Below are positions 18,220 through 25,636 of a stretch of DNA of 64,000 nucleotides, piece by piece. Both the position numbers and the translations under genes were made by a program. Positions within the stretch are counted from its first letter, which is position 1, and the number at the start of each line of letters is the position of its first letter. The stretch comes from Mycolicibacterium neoaurum (GTDB lineage: Bacteria; Actinomycetota; Actinomycetes; Mycobacteriales; Mycobacteriaceae). The stretch lies in the NCBI RefSeq assembly GCF_036946495.1, contig NZ_JAQIIX010000002.1, positions 1,178,001 to 1,242,000 on the forward strand, read 5' to 3'. Under the pieces are notes generated by a model, which saw nothing but the letters and a program-made list of their open reading frames with translations, had not been told where the DNA came from and ran no database searches.

Positions 18220-19341
18220 TCAGCCCTGCGCGATCCCGTCGAGACGCTTGGTGGCCGCCTCGAAACCGCTGACCAGTTCGGCGATGATGTCGGCGACCGG
18301 GCGGATCTCGTTCATCCGCCCGACGATCTGACCGACCGGCATGGCCACCGCGGTCGGGTCCGAGGACTCGTTCATCCGCTGGTGCGCCTCGCTGACGAGG
18401 ATGTTCTGCAAGGGCATCGGCAACGGATCGGGCGCGTTGTCGGCATCCCAGGCGTCGGTCCAACGGCTCTTGAGCAGGCGCGCGGGCTTACCCGTGTAGA
18501 TCTTGCGCCGCACGGTATCCGCCGACGTGGCATCCAGCATCGCCTGCTGAATGGTCGACACCCCGGAGGACTGGCGCACGCCGAGGTCGTATTCGGCAGA
18601 GGTCAGGAAGGCGGAGCCCATCCACACACCCTGCGCGCCGAGCGCGAGCGCGGCGGCGACCTGGCGTCCGGTACCGATACCGCCGGCGGCGAGCACCGGG
18701 GTCTTGCCGTCGAGAGCATCGACGATCTCCGGCCACAGCACCACCGAGCCGATCTCCCCGGTGTGCCCGCCGGCCTCGTGACCCTGCGCGACGACGATGT
18801 CGACACCGTTCTCGGCATGGCGCAGAGCATGTTTGGCGCTGCCGGCCAGGGCCGCCACCGGCACACCGGCGGCATGCGCCTGATCGATGACGTCCTTGGG
18901 GGGCGAGCCCAACGCGTTGGCGATCAGCTTGATGGGGTGCCTGAGCGCGACCTCGACGTGGCTGCGGGCCACCGAGTGCAGCCAGCCCAGCACACCCTCG
19001 GACTTGGCCTCATCCTCGGGCAACGGCGGTACGCCGAGTTCGGCGAGGGTCTTGGCCACGAAATCCCGGTGATCCTGCGGGATCAGCTTGTTGATGTCGA
19101 CGCTGGTGCCCTCGGTGGGAACCTTGGCAGGCATCACGATGTCGACACCATATGGCTTGCCGTCGGTGTTGTCGTCCATCCACTGCAGGACGTTCTCCAG
19201 ATCATCGGCATCGTTGAACCGCACACACCCCAGCACACCGAGACCGCCGGCCTTGCTGACCGCGGCGGCAACCTTCTCCGACGGAGTGAAGACGAAGATC
19301 GGGTATTCAATACCGAAACGTTCGCACAGTTCAGTTTTCAT
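18220..19341 (-). CDS. FMN-dependent nitronate-monooxygenase-family oxidoreductase
   Basis: 373 residues from the ATG at 19341, which overlaps the fadD19 stop (ATGA). TIM-barrel of the nitronate monooxygenase/2-nitropropane dioxygenase family: phosphate-binding AAGGIGTGRQVAAALALGAQGVWMGSAFL at about 210-238 (shown in part: AAGGIGTGRQVAA) and AQGHEAGGHTGEIG at about 175-188. Members of this family act in steroid breakdown as flavin reductases or dehydrogenases (IpdC, for example). Translational coupling to fadD19 places it in C24-side-chain or early sterol metabolism. It is distinct from the ipdC locus, whose ipdAB neighbours are not in this window. Confidence 0.82.
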   Translation of the reverse strand: MKTELCERFGIEYPIFVFTPSEKVAAAVSKAGGLGVLGCVRFNDADDLENVLQWMDDNTDGKPYGVDIVMPAKVPTEGTSVDINKLIPQDHRDFVAKTLAELGVPPLPEDEAKSEGVLGWLHSVARSHVEVALRHPIKLIANALGSPPKDVIDQAHAAGVPVAALAGSAKHALRHAENGVDIVVAQGHEAGGHTGEIGSVVLWPEIVDALDGKTPVLAAGGIGTGRQVAAALALGAQGVWMGSAFLTSAEYDLGVRQSSGVSTIQQAMLDATSADTVRRKIYTGKPARLLKSRWTDAWDADNAPDPLPMPLQNILVSEAHQRMNESSDPTAVAMPVGQIVGRMNEIRPVADIIAELVSGFEAATKRLDGIAQG

Positions 19342-20990
19342 GCTTTTGCTCCTGCATGCTTGGCGTGCACGTCGTCGGCGGCACGTTGTTCGGTGGTGTC
19401 CTTGGCCCAGCGGTAATCCGGCTTGCCCGCCGGCGATCGCTTCACCTCGTCGACGAGCCACAGGCTGCGCGGCACCTTGTATCCCGCAATTTCGGTGCGC
19501 ACGTGGGCGTCCAGTTCGGCCAGCGTCGGCCGAGTGCCCTCGCGGGGCTGGACGACCGCGGCGACGTGCTGACCGAAACGCTCGTCGGGCACGCCGACGA
19601 CCAGTGCGTCGAAGACGTCGGGGTGACCCTTGAGGGCAGCCTCGACCTCTTCGGGATAGATCTTCTCGCCACCGGAGTTGATCGATACCGAACCGCGGCC
19701 CAACATCGTCACGCTGCCGTCGGCCTCGACCTCGGCGTAGTCACCCGGAATCGCATACCGCACACCGTGATAGGTGCGGAAGGTCTCGGCGGTCTTCTTC
19801 TCGTCCTTGAAGTAGCCAACCGGGATGTGCCCGCATTTGGCGATGATGCCGCGCACACCCGAGCCGGGAACAACAGGGTTGCCGTCCTCGTCGAGGACCT
19901 TGGTGTTCTTGTCGATGGTGACCCGGGGGCCACCGGTGTGACTCTGGCCCTTGGCCACGATGCTGGTGCCGCCGAAACCGGTCTCCGAAGAACCGATCGA
20001 ATCGGTGATGACGCGGTTGGGCAGCAGCTCGAGGAACTTCTCCTTGAGGCTGGTGGAGAACAACGCCGCGGTACTCGCCAGGAGGAACAGCGATGAGAGG
20101 TCGTAGGTGTTTCCTTCTTCCTGATGCGCCAGCAGCGCGTCCAGCAGTGGTCGGGCCATCGCATCGCCGGTGAAGAACAGCAGGTTGACCTTGTGATCGT
20201 GGATCAGTCGCCAGACCTGGTCGGCATCGAATTCCGGGGTCAGCACAACGGTCTGACCGGAGAACAGCGCCATCCAGGTGGCCGACTGGGTCGCGCCGTG
20301 GATCATCGGCGGGATCGGCAGCCGCACCATCGGCGCGTTCTCCTTGGCCTGCTTGGACAGGTCGTACTCGTCGGCGATCGGCTCACCGGTCGCGAAGTCG
20401 GTGCCGCCGAACAACACCCGGTAGATGTCCTCGTGACGCCACATCACGCCCTTGGGGAATCCGGTGGTGCCGCCGGTGTAGAGCAGATAGATATCGTCCT
20501 GGCTACGCGGACCGAAATCGCGTTCCGGGGAGCCCTTGGCAAGCGCGTCTTCGAACGGCACGCCGCCATAGCGCGCGAAATCATCGTCCGTGCCGTCCTC
20601 GACCACCAGGACCGTCTTGACCAACGGGGTCTCGGGCAGCACATTGGCCACACGGTCGGCGTAGCGCCGCTCGTGGATCAGCGCCACCATGTCGGAGTTG
20701 TCGAACAGGTATTTCAACTCCCCCTCGACATAGCGGAAGTTGACGTTGACCAGGATCGCACCGGCCTTGATGATGCCGAGCATCCCGATCACGATCTCGA
20801 TGCGGTTGCGGCAGTACAGCCCGACCTTGTCATCCTTCTTCACGCCCTGGTCCAGCAGGTAGTGCGCAAGCCGGTTGGCCCGCTCCTCCAGTTGGGCGTA
20901 CGTCAGCTGTTCGCCCTCACAGATCAGGGCGACGCGGTCGGGCACGGCGTCGATGGCATGCTCGGCAAGATCGGCGATGTTCAGGGCCAT
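19338..20990 (-). CDS. fadD19: Steroid-CoA ligase FadD19
   Basis: 550 residues from the ATG at 20990. ANL motifs: YTGGTTGFPKGVMW (about 178-191), DSIGSSETGFGG (about 335-346) and the C-terminal hinge GRGSVSINSGGEKIYPEE (about 430-447). FadD19 activates the C26 carboxylate of cholestenoic acids and in Rhodococcus is essential for degrading C24-branched sterol side chains. The promoter places the transcription start within 1-2 nt of the ATG, so the mRNA is probably leaderless; this supports the start. A downstream FMN oxidoreductase is coupled by ATGA. Confidence 0.93.
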   Translation of the reverse strand: MALNIADLAEHAIDAVPDRVALICEGEQLTYAQLEERANRLAHYLLDQGVKKDDKVGLYCRNRIEIVIGMLGIIKAGAILVNVNFRYVEGELKYLFDNSDMVALIHERRYADRVANVLPETPLVKTVLVVEDGTDDDFARYGGVPFEDALAKGSPERDFGPRSQDDIYLLYTGGTTGFPKGVMWRHEDIYRVLFGGTDFATGEPIADEYDLSKQAKENAPMVRLPIPPMIHGATQSATWMALFSGQTVVLTPEFDADQVWRLIHDHKVNLLFFTGDAMARPLLDALLAHQEEGNTYDLSSLFLLASTAALFSTSLKEKFLELLPNRVITDSIGSSETGFGGTSIVAKGQSHTGGPRVTIDKNTKVLDEDGNPVVPGSGVRGIIAKCGHIPVGYFKDEKKTAETFRTYHGVRYAIPGDYAEVEADGSVTMLGRGSVSINSGGEKIYPEEVEAALKGHPDVFDALVVGVPDERFGQHVAAVVQPREGTRPTLAELDAHVRTEIAGYKVPRSLWLVDEVKRSPAGKPDYRWAKDTTEQRAADDVHAKHAGAKA

Positions 20991-20997
20991 GGCACCT

Positions 20998-21026
20998 AAA
21001 CTAGAACGTGTTACATTTTTGTTCAA
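20998..21026 (-). promoter_or_regulatory. fadD19 promoter (leaderless)
   Basis: Minus strand: TTGAAC (21026-21021), 17-bp spacer, TAGTTT (21003-20998). Only 7 nt separate the -10 from the fadD19 ATG, so transcription should begin at or next to the start codon. Confidence 0.7.
21002..21015. promoter_or_regulatory. KstR box between fadD19 and echA19
   Basis: TAGAACGTGTTACA, full consensus and identical to the box between fdxD and fadE26. It overlaps the -10 and spacer of the fadD19 promoter and a TACATT -10 candidate (21012-21017) for echA19. Confidence 0.88.
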
Positions 21027-21069
21027 GTAGCACCCGCACAGCAGTACGACCGCAGAGAGGCGATACCCG

Positions 21070-21870
21070 ATGAGTGAGACCGCCAAAGGCCCCGACGCCC
21101 TCATCGAGCAGCGCGGACACACCCTCATCGTCACGCTCAACCGGCCCGAGGCCCGCAACGCCCTTTCCGGTGAGATGCTCTCGATAATGGTCGAGGCCTG
21201 GGACCGTGTCGACAGCGATCCGGAGATCCGCACCTGCATCCTCACCGGCGCCGGCGGCTACTTCTGTGCGGGCATGGACCTCAAGGGTGCCGCCAAGAAG
21301 CCGCCCGGTGATTCCTTCAAGGACGGCAGCTACGACCCCTCACGGATCGACGGGTTGCTGAAGGGTCGTCGTCTGACGAAGCCGTTGATCGCCGCGGTCG
21401 AAGGACCCGCCATCGCGGGTGGTACCGAAATCCTGCAGGGCACCGATATCCGCGTCGCCGGCGAGAGTGCGAAGTTCGGCATCTCCGAGGCCAAGTGGAG
21501 CCTGTACCCGATGGGCGGGTCCGCGGTCCGCCTGGTCCGCCAGATCCCGTACACGATCGCGTGCGACATGCTGCTGACCGGGCGCCACATCACCGCGGCC
21601 CAGGCGCTCGAGTACGGGCTGATCGGGCACGTCGTGCCGGACGGCACGGCCCTGGAGAAAGCGCTCGAGATCGCCGAGGTGATCAACAACAACGGTCCGC
21701 TGGCGGTGCAGGCGATCCTCAAGACCATCCGCGAGACCGAGGGCATGCACGAGCTTGACGCGTTCAAGCCCGACACCGCCAACGGCATCCCCGTGTTTCT
21801 CTCCGAGGACGCCAAGGAGGGCCCGCGGGCCTTCAAGGAGAAGCGAGCACCGAACTTCCAGATGAAGTGA
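21070..21870 (+). CDS. echA19: Steroid enoyl-CoA hydratase EchA19
   Basis: 266 residues. Crotonase fold: oxyanion-hole stretch AGGYFCAGMDLKG (about 61-73) and AAVEGPAIAGGTEIL (about 104-118). Hydrates the unsaturated sterol side-chain CoA ester; EchA19 of M. tuberculosis does this with 3-oxo-cholest-4,24-dienoyl-CoA. Divergent from fadD19 across a KstR box. GAGAGG precedes the ATG. The last 38 bp overlap an oppositely oriented unknown gene. Confidence 0.92.
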   Translation: MSETAKGPDALIEQRGHTLIVTLNRPEARNALSGEMLSIMVEAWDRVDSDPEIRTCILTGAGGYFCAGMDLKGAAKKPPGDSFKDGSYDPSRIDGLLKGRRLTKPLIAAVEGPAIAGGTEILQGTDIRVAGESAKFGISEAKWSLYPMGGSAVRLVRQIPYTIACDMLLTGRHITAAQALEYGLIGHVVPDGTALEKALEIAEVINNNGPLAVQAILKTIRETEGMHELDAFKPDTANGIPVFLSEDAKEGPRAFKEKRAPNFQMK

Positions 21871-22414
21871 GTCTCGGGCGGTCGGTGCGCACGCCCCACG
21901 TGCCGACTGCGCCGGCCACCCGATCGACGTCGGAGTCGGTATCGACCAATGCGTAGTGCGCCGAGAGTTCGGTCATCCCGTTGATCGCGCATTCGTAGTG
22001 CACCCGGCGAACGACGTCACGCAACCATGTCTGCGCCGCCGACCGGCGGTTCGGCGCGAGCCCCCGCAGCCGACATGCCACCAGCAACCGGCGCGCACCA
22101 CCGTCCAGCACGGCCTCGACGGCCGCATCCGACGTATCACGCGCACAGCGTCCCCGTCGGCGCCATGCGATGCAGCCGTAGCCGTCCACCAATGATCGTG
22201 CCGCGCAGCCGGGATCGACGACGACCACGACTGCGTGAACCGATCCCTCCGATAGCGCAGGCGGGTCGCTGCGCCCGCCATGCGCGAAATGCCCGACACA
22301 GGGCGACGGACCGGTCACGACAGTCCGGCCGGACGCAGTGACACGCTCGCCCACCTTCGCCACGAGCACACATTCCGGCCCGAAGAGGGCCACCGCCCCC
22401 GCTGAACTGGACAT
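21833..22414 (-). CDS. Hypothetical protein, unknown family
   Basis: 193 residues, starting at an ATG 6 nt after GGAG. No recognised domain. The N-terminal half is beta-rich and hydrophobic (AVALFGPECVLVAKVGERV, then VHAVVVVVDPGC); the middle is Arg-rich; seven or more Cys are scattered. Lies 12 bp downstream of another unknown gene, probably as an operon, and its 3' end overlaps echA19 convergently by 38 bp. Codon use looks like its neighbours. First pieces of the accessory block not present between echA19 and cyp142 in M. tuberculosis. Confidence 0.5.
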   Translation of the reverse strand: MSSSAGAVALFGPECVLVAKVGERVTASGRTVVTGPSPCVGHFAHGGRSDPPALSEGSVHAVVVVVDPGCAARSLVDGYGCIAWRRRGRCARDTSDAAVEAVLDGGARRLLVACRLRGLAPNRRSAAQTWLRDVVRRVHYECAINGMTELSAHYALVDTDSDVDRVAGAVGTWGVRTDRPRLTSSGSSVLASP

Positions 22415-22426
22415 GGAATTCTCCGA

Positions 22427-22801
22427 TCACACGCGCTCTGCCCGGGATTCGACGTCCGCCAACACGGTCTCGATCACCCTGTGCGCCTGCGCGATACCGG
22501 AGCGGTAACCGGGCCCGACATCCCCCGCCCGGTTCATCGCGACCGATAGCCGGTCGAGGATCCGCGCGAGTGCCGAACGAATCATCGCGCGTTCCCGCCG
22601 CGCCGCACCGACGCCGTGGAGGTGCAAGCCCGGGGCCGATCGCGCCATCTCGTCCAATGCACAGATCCGCGCATACCTGGTGGCCGAGGCGTGGCCGCGT
22701 CGGTACTCCGGGTCGTCGTGTTCGCAAACCGTCGCGGTGATCATCGCGATCACCGCCGGCAGTTCGGCACCCGTTTTTGCGCACCCTTCATCGACAAGCA
22801 T
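22427..22801 (-). CDS. Hypothetical helical protein
   Basis: 124 residues, mostly predicted helix, basic (many Arg) with two Cys in the first 30 residues. AAGGA precedes the ATG very closely. No known family recognised. Followed after 12 bp by the other unknown gene in the same direction. Upstream lies an AT-rich segment that probably holds the promoter. Confidence 0.5.
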   Translation of the reverse strand: MLVDEGCAKTGAELPAVIAMITATVCEHDDPEYRRGHASATRYARICALDEMARSAPGLHLHGVGAARRERAMIRSALARILDRLSVAMNRAGDVGPGYRSGIAQAHRVIETVLADVESRAERV

Positions 22802-22976
22802 TTTCCTTCATGTTCTTTCCACGAAACACTGATCACAAATCGTTACGTCACCGAATTGCGAATCGGTCGATCAAATTCATTGGCCGCAGATTTGACGAGA
22901 CTCCGCCATTCGATCGCACCATCATCTCATTCGAGAGGAAGCCGCTCGATGCGGCATCGACTACAGTGAAAGTCGT
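22802..22976. other. AT-rich intergenic segment
   Basis: 175 bp clearly richer in A+T than the surrounding genes, with no convincing reading frame. It separates two leftward units, so it probably holds the promoter of the hypothetical pair and the 3' end of the small basic-protein gene. I see no clear hairpin or operator in it. Confidence 0.5.
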
Positions 22977-23102
22977 TCAGCGCGATGGCTTTTTGCGGCG
23001 AACCACCGTCTCGGACGAGAGTTTTTCACGCTTGGCCGCCCTTTTTTCCTTGAGGGTCAGGGCTGCTTTTCGAAGCTCTCGCCCCTGAGATTTACTAGCC
23101 AT
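22977..23102 (-). CDS. 41-residue highly basic small protein
   Basis: A short frame beginning at an ATG with a near-ideal AGGAGG 4 nt upstream. The peptide starts MASKSQGRELRKAALTLKEK and ends VVRRKKPSR; 15 of 41 residues are Lys or Arg and the middle is an amphipathic-looking helix. Size and charge suggest nucleic-acid or ribosome binding, but I recognise no characterised family. It sits alone in an AT-rich gap between the TAXI receptor gene and the hypothetical pair, on the same strand as both. The ribosome site and charge pattern argue that it is real. Confidence 0.65.
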   Translation of the reverse strand: MASKSQGRELRKAALTLKEKRAAKREKLSSETVVRRKKPSR

Positions 23103-23193
23103 TTTTCCTCCTGTGCGCTAGCAATACCTTCGAGGCCCGACCATACCCGAGAAAAAAATAAAAGCCAGTTGCCGAAAATGGTGGTTGTAGTCG

Positions 23194-24144
23194 TCAGCCG
23201 TGCCGGCGCCGGTACTCCGCGGAAGCACCGGGGTGTAGCGGCACGGTACCGGTCTGGATCAGGGATTGTGCGTCGAGGAACTGGCTGCCGATCGCCTGCG
23301 CGGGAACGAGCGCGGCGGGTTGGTCGAGCAGCAGATCCACCATCCTGGCGACCACGGATTCGGCGACAGCGCTGCGCGCCAGCAACAGGTTCGCCACTCC
23401 GACCGTGGTCACCGCCGGATGACTCCCATACACATCCGCGGGCACAGTCACCGCTTCGTACGTCGTTCCGTGACGCAGACGCAGGGTGTCAACCACCGTC
23501 GTCAGGTCCAGCAAGCGGATGCCGTCGATGTCGGCGAACGCCGGCGTCGGGAGACCACCGGCCCACATGACCGCATCCACCGAACCGGCTTTGAGTGCTG
23601 ACGCTGCCGCGTGCATCGACTGAACCACCCGCTGCACCGCGTTGGGGGCGGCCAGCCCGACCGCCGCGAGCACCCGCTCCGACAACCGGGTCGCCCCCGA
23701 CCCCGGCGCGCCGATACTCACGACGCGGCCGGCGAGCTCTGCAGCCGACCGGATGGGAGAGTCACCGAGCACCGCGACCTGGAAGTAGTTCTCGTACACC
23801 CGGCCGACGGCAGTCAGGCCGTCCGCGGCGGTGTCATCCTGTGCGGTATCGCCTAGGCTCATTGCCAGATCGGCCCGCCCGAACCGCAGCAGCTGCAGGT
23901 TCTCCGCCGAGCCGCCACTCACCAACGGTTCGAGGCGCACCGCTCCGGCCCGGTCGGCCGCCGCCGCGAGTAGGCCGCAGAACTCCCAGAAGAAGCCACC
24001 GGGTTCACCGGCTGCCAGCCGTAGCGGCGCCACCGGACCGCCACCGCATCCAGCGGCGGTCAGAACGGCCGTCAGCGCCGCGAGGCCCCGCAGTGCGGAC
24101 CTGCGATCCAACACCGGGGGCCTCGACGACACCGCAGACGACAT
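23194..24144 (-). CDS. TAXI-family solute-binding lipoprotein
   Basis: 316 residues. Signal region combines a twin-arginine-like DRRSALRGL (about 13-21) with a lipobox AAGC (about 30-33), so it is probably an exported lipoprotein. The mature part resembles TRAP-associated extracytoplasmic immunogenic (TAXI) receptors: GGSAENLQLLRFGRADLAMS (about 77-96) and VSIGAPGSGATRL (about 143-155). TAXI receptors normally feed a fused DctQM TRAP permease, none of which is present. The gene follows an MHS-type MFS transporter by 19 bp, downstream of a two-component system. Confidence 0.8.
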   Translation of the reverse strand: MSSAVSSRPPVLDRRSALRGLAALTAVLTAAGCGGGPVAPLRLAAGEPGGFFWEFCGLLAAAADRAGAVRLEPLVSGGSAENLQLLRFGRADLAMSLGDTAQDDTAADGLTAVGRVYENYFQVAVLGDSPIRSAAELAGRVVSIGAPGSGATRLSERVLAAVGLAAPNAVQRVVQSMHAAASALKAGSVDAVMWAGGLPTPAFADIDGIRLLDLTTVVDTLRLRHGTTYEAVTVPADVYGSHPAVTTVGVANLLLARSAVAESVVARMVDLLLDQPAALVPAQAIGSQFLDAQSLIQTGTVPLHPGASAEYRRRHG

Positions 24145-24163
24145 GATCAGCCAGCGTAGATCG

Positions 24164-25507
24164 TCACACGAACGCGCGACCCTGCTCGCGATCCAGCGCA
24201 GTCTCGGACTTGTTCTTCAGGACGAAGATGTAGACCGCCAGCGATACTGCGATCACCACCGTGACGTACCCGATGAACCATCCGACATGACCCCCGCCCT
24301 TGGCGGCCTGATAGATCAGTGGCGCCGTCCCACCGAAGGCCGAGTTGGCAAGCGCGTAGCCCAATCCCACGCCGAGCGCCCGGATGTGGGACGGGAAGAG
24401 TTCCGCCTTCACGATGGCGTTGATCGAGGTGTAACCGGTGAGGATGACATAGCCGATGCAGACAAGGGTCAATGCCGTTGCCGCCGAAGTGGTCTGAGGC
24501 AGATAGGTGATCAGCACGTAGGTGTAGATCAACGCGCTCGCACCGAAGAACACCAGCAGCGGCTTACGGCCCACCTTGTCGCTGATCAGCCCGCCGATCG
24601 GCTGGATGACCATGAGGAACGTCAGACCGATCAGATTGATCCAGGTGGCCGTCATGCCCTGATCCTCGAAGGTGGACTTGACGATGGCCGGGGCGTTGAC
24701 GCTGTAGGTGTAGAACGCGATGGTGCCGCCGATGGTCACCAGGAAGCACACCAACAGCGCCCGCCAATGCCCGATCACCAGCTCACGGATGGACCCGGAA
24801 CCCTGATCCTCACCTCGACGGACCGCCTCGATTTGTTCCGGAGTCAGCGACTCGTCCATGCTGCGGCGCAGCCAGAAGACCACCACGGCGGCAATACCAC
24901 CGATGAAGAAGGCGATGCGCCAACCGAATTCCTCGATCTGCTCACGATCCAGGAACACCTGCATGACCAGCAGCGTGAGTTGGGCGAGGACGTGACCGCC
25001 GACCAACGTCACGTACTGGAACGATGAGAAGAACCCGCGCCGCTCCCTGGTGGCCGCCTCGGACATGTACGTCGCCGATGTGCCGTATTCACCACCGGTG
25101 GCGAAGCCCTGGACCAACCGGCACAACACGAGGATCACCGCGGCCCAGACCCCGATGCTTTCTCGGCCCGGGGACAGCGCGATCACCAGTGAACACGCGG
25201 CCATCAGCGACACGCTGAACGTCAGCGCCGCCCGGCGGCCACGGCGGTCGGCGAACCGGCCGAAGAACCACGATCCGACGGGGCGCATCACGAATGTCAC
25301 CGCGAAGATCGCGTACACGTAGAGGGTGGAGTTCTTGTCCGCAGAGTCGAAGAACTGGTTCTCGAAGTACGAGGCGAACACGGTGTAGACGTAGACGTCG
25401 TACCACTCGACGAGGTTGCCCGACGATCCCCGCAAGGTGTTGAAGATCGCCCGGCGGGTGGCCGCCGGTGAGGATGCGGCTGGTTCTCGGGTGGCCGAAC
25501 TGGTCAT
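24164..25507 (-). CDS. MFS transporter, metabolite:H+ symporter (MHS) type
   Basis: 447 residues from the ATG at 25507, preceded by AAGGAGG. About 12 membrane segments, with the two MFS loop motifs FGRFADRRGRR (about 81-91) and GGLISDKVGRK (about 299-309), plus the NLVEWYDVYVY opening typical of MHS carriers for dicarboxylates, 2-oxoglutarate, citrate or shikimate. Substrate cannot be told. It is the first gene of a two-gene unit with the TAXI receptor and has a CRP-like site 68 bp upstream. Confidence 0.87.
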   Translation of the reverse strand: MTSSATREPAASSPAATRRAIFNTLRGSSGNLVEWYDVYVYTVFASYFENQFFDSADKNSTLYVYAIFAVTFVMRPVGSWFFGRFADRRGRRAALTFSVSLMAACSLVIALSPGRESIGVWAAVILVLCRLVQGFATGGEYGTSATYMSEAATRERRGFFSSFQYVTLVGGHVLAQLTLLVMQVFLDREQIEEFGWRIAFFIGGIAAVVVFWLRRSMDESLTPEQIEAVRRGEDQGSGSIRELVIGHWRALLVCFLVTIGGTIAFYTYSVNAPAIVKSTFEDQGMTATWINLIGLTFLMVIQPIGGLISDKVGRKPLLVFFGASALIYTYVLITYLPQTTSAATALTLVCIGYVILTGYTSINAIVKAELFPSHIRALGVGLGYALANSAFGGTAPLIYQAAKGGGHVGWFIGYVTVVIAVSLAVYIFVLKNKSETALDREQGRAFV

Positions 25508-25574
25508 GTCTGTCCTCCTTGTCCGCGACGCCCCGCACGGGTGGGTCCGCGCCGACATCGTTGTCACTCCCTAC

Positions 25575-25590
25575 TGTGAAGGCTGTCACA
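25575..25590. promoter_or_regulatory. Perfect CRP-type site upstream of the MFS gene
   Basis: TGTGA-N6-TCACA, an exact match to the cAMP receptor protein consensus used by mycobacterial CRP; the palindrome extends one base each side (CTGTGA/TCACAG). It lies in the 122-bp gap between the sensor kinase gene and the transporter gene. Confidence 0.75.
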
Positions 25591-25615
25591 GCGGTTCTGG
25601 AAGCCGCATTGCAAA

Positions 25616-25636
25616 GTCCTAACAGTCCCTTAGGAC
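25616..25636. promoter_or_regulatory. Inverted repeat at the end of the sensor kinase gene
   Basis: GTCCTAA-N7-TTAGGAC with perfect 7-bp arms, straddling the kinase stop codon. On the minus strand it is followed by TTT, so it could be a weak terminator or the response regulator's operator for the transporter unit. Confidence 0.45.

Noticed and set aside
22777..23088. Rightward 103-residue frame in the AT-rich gap
   Set aside because: No ribosome site, no family resemblance, and it overlaps the leftward 41-residue gene, which has an excellent ribosome site.
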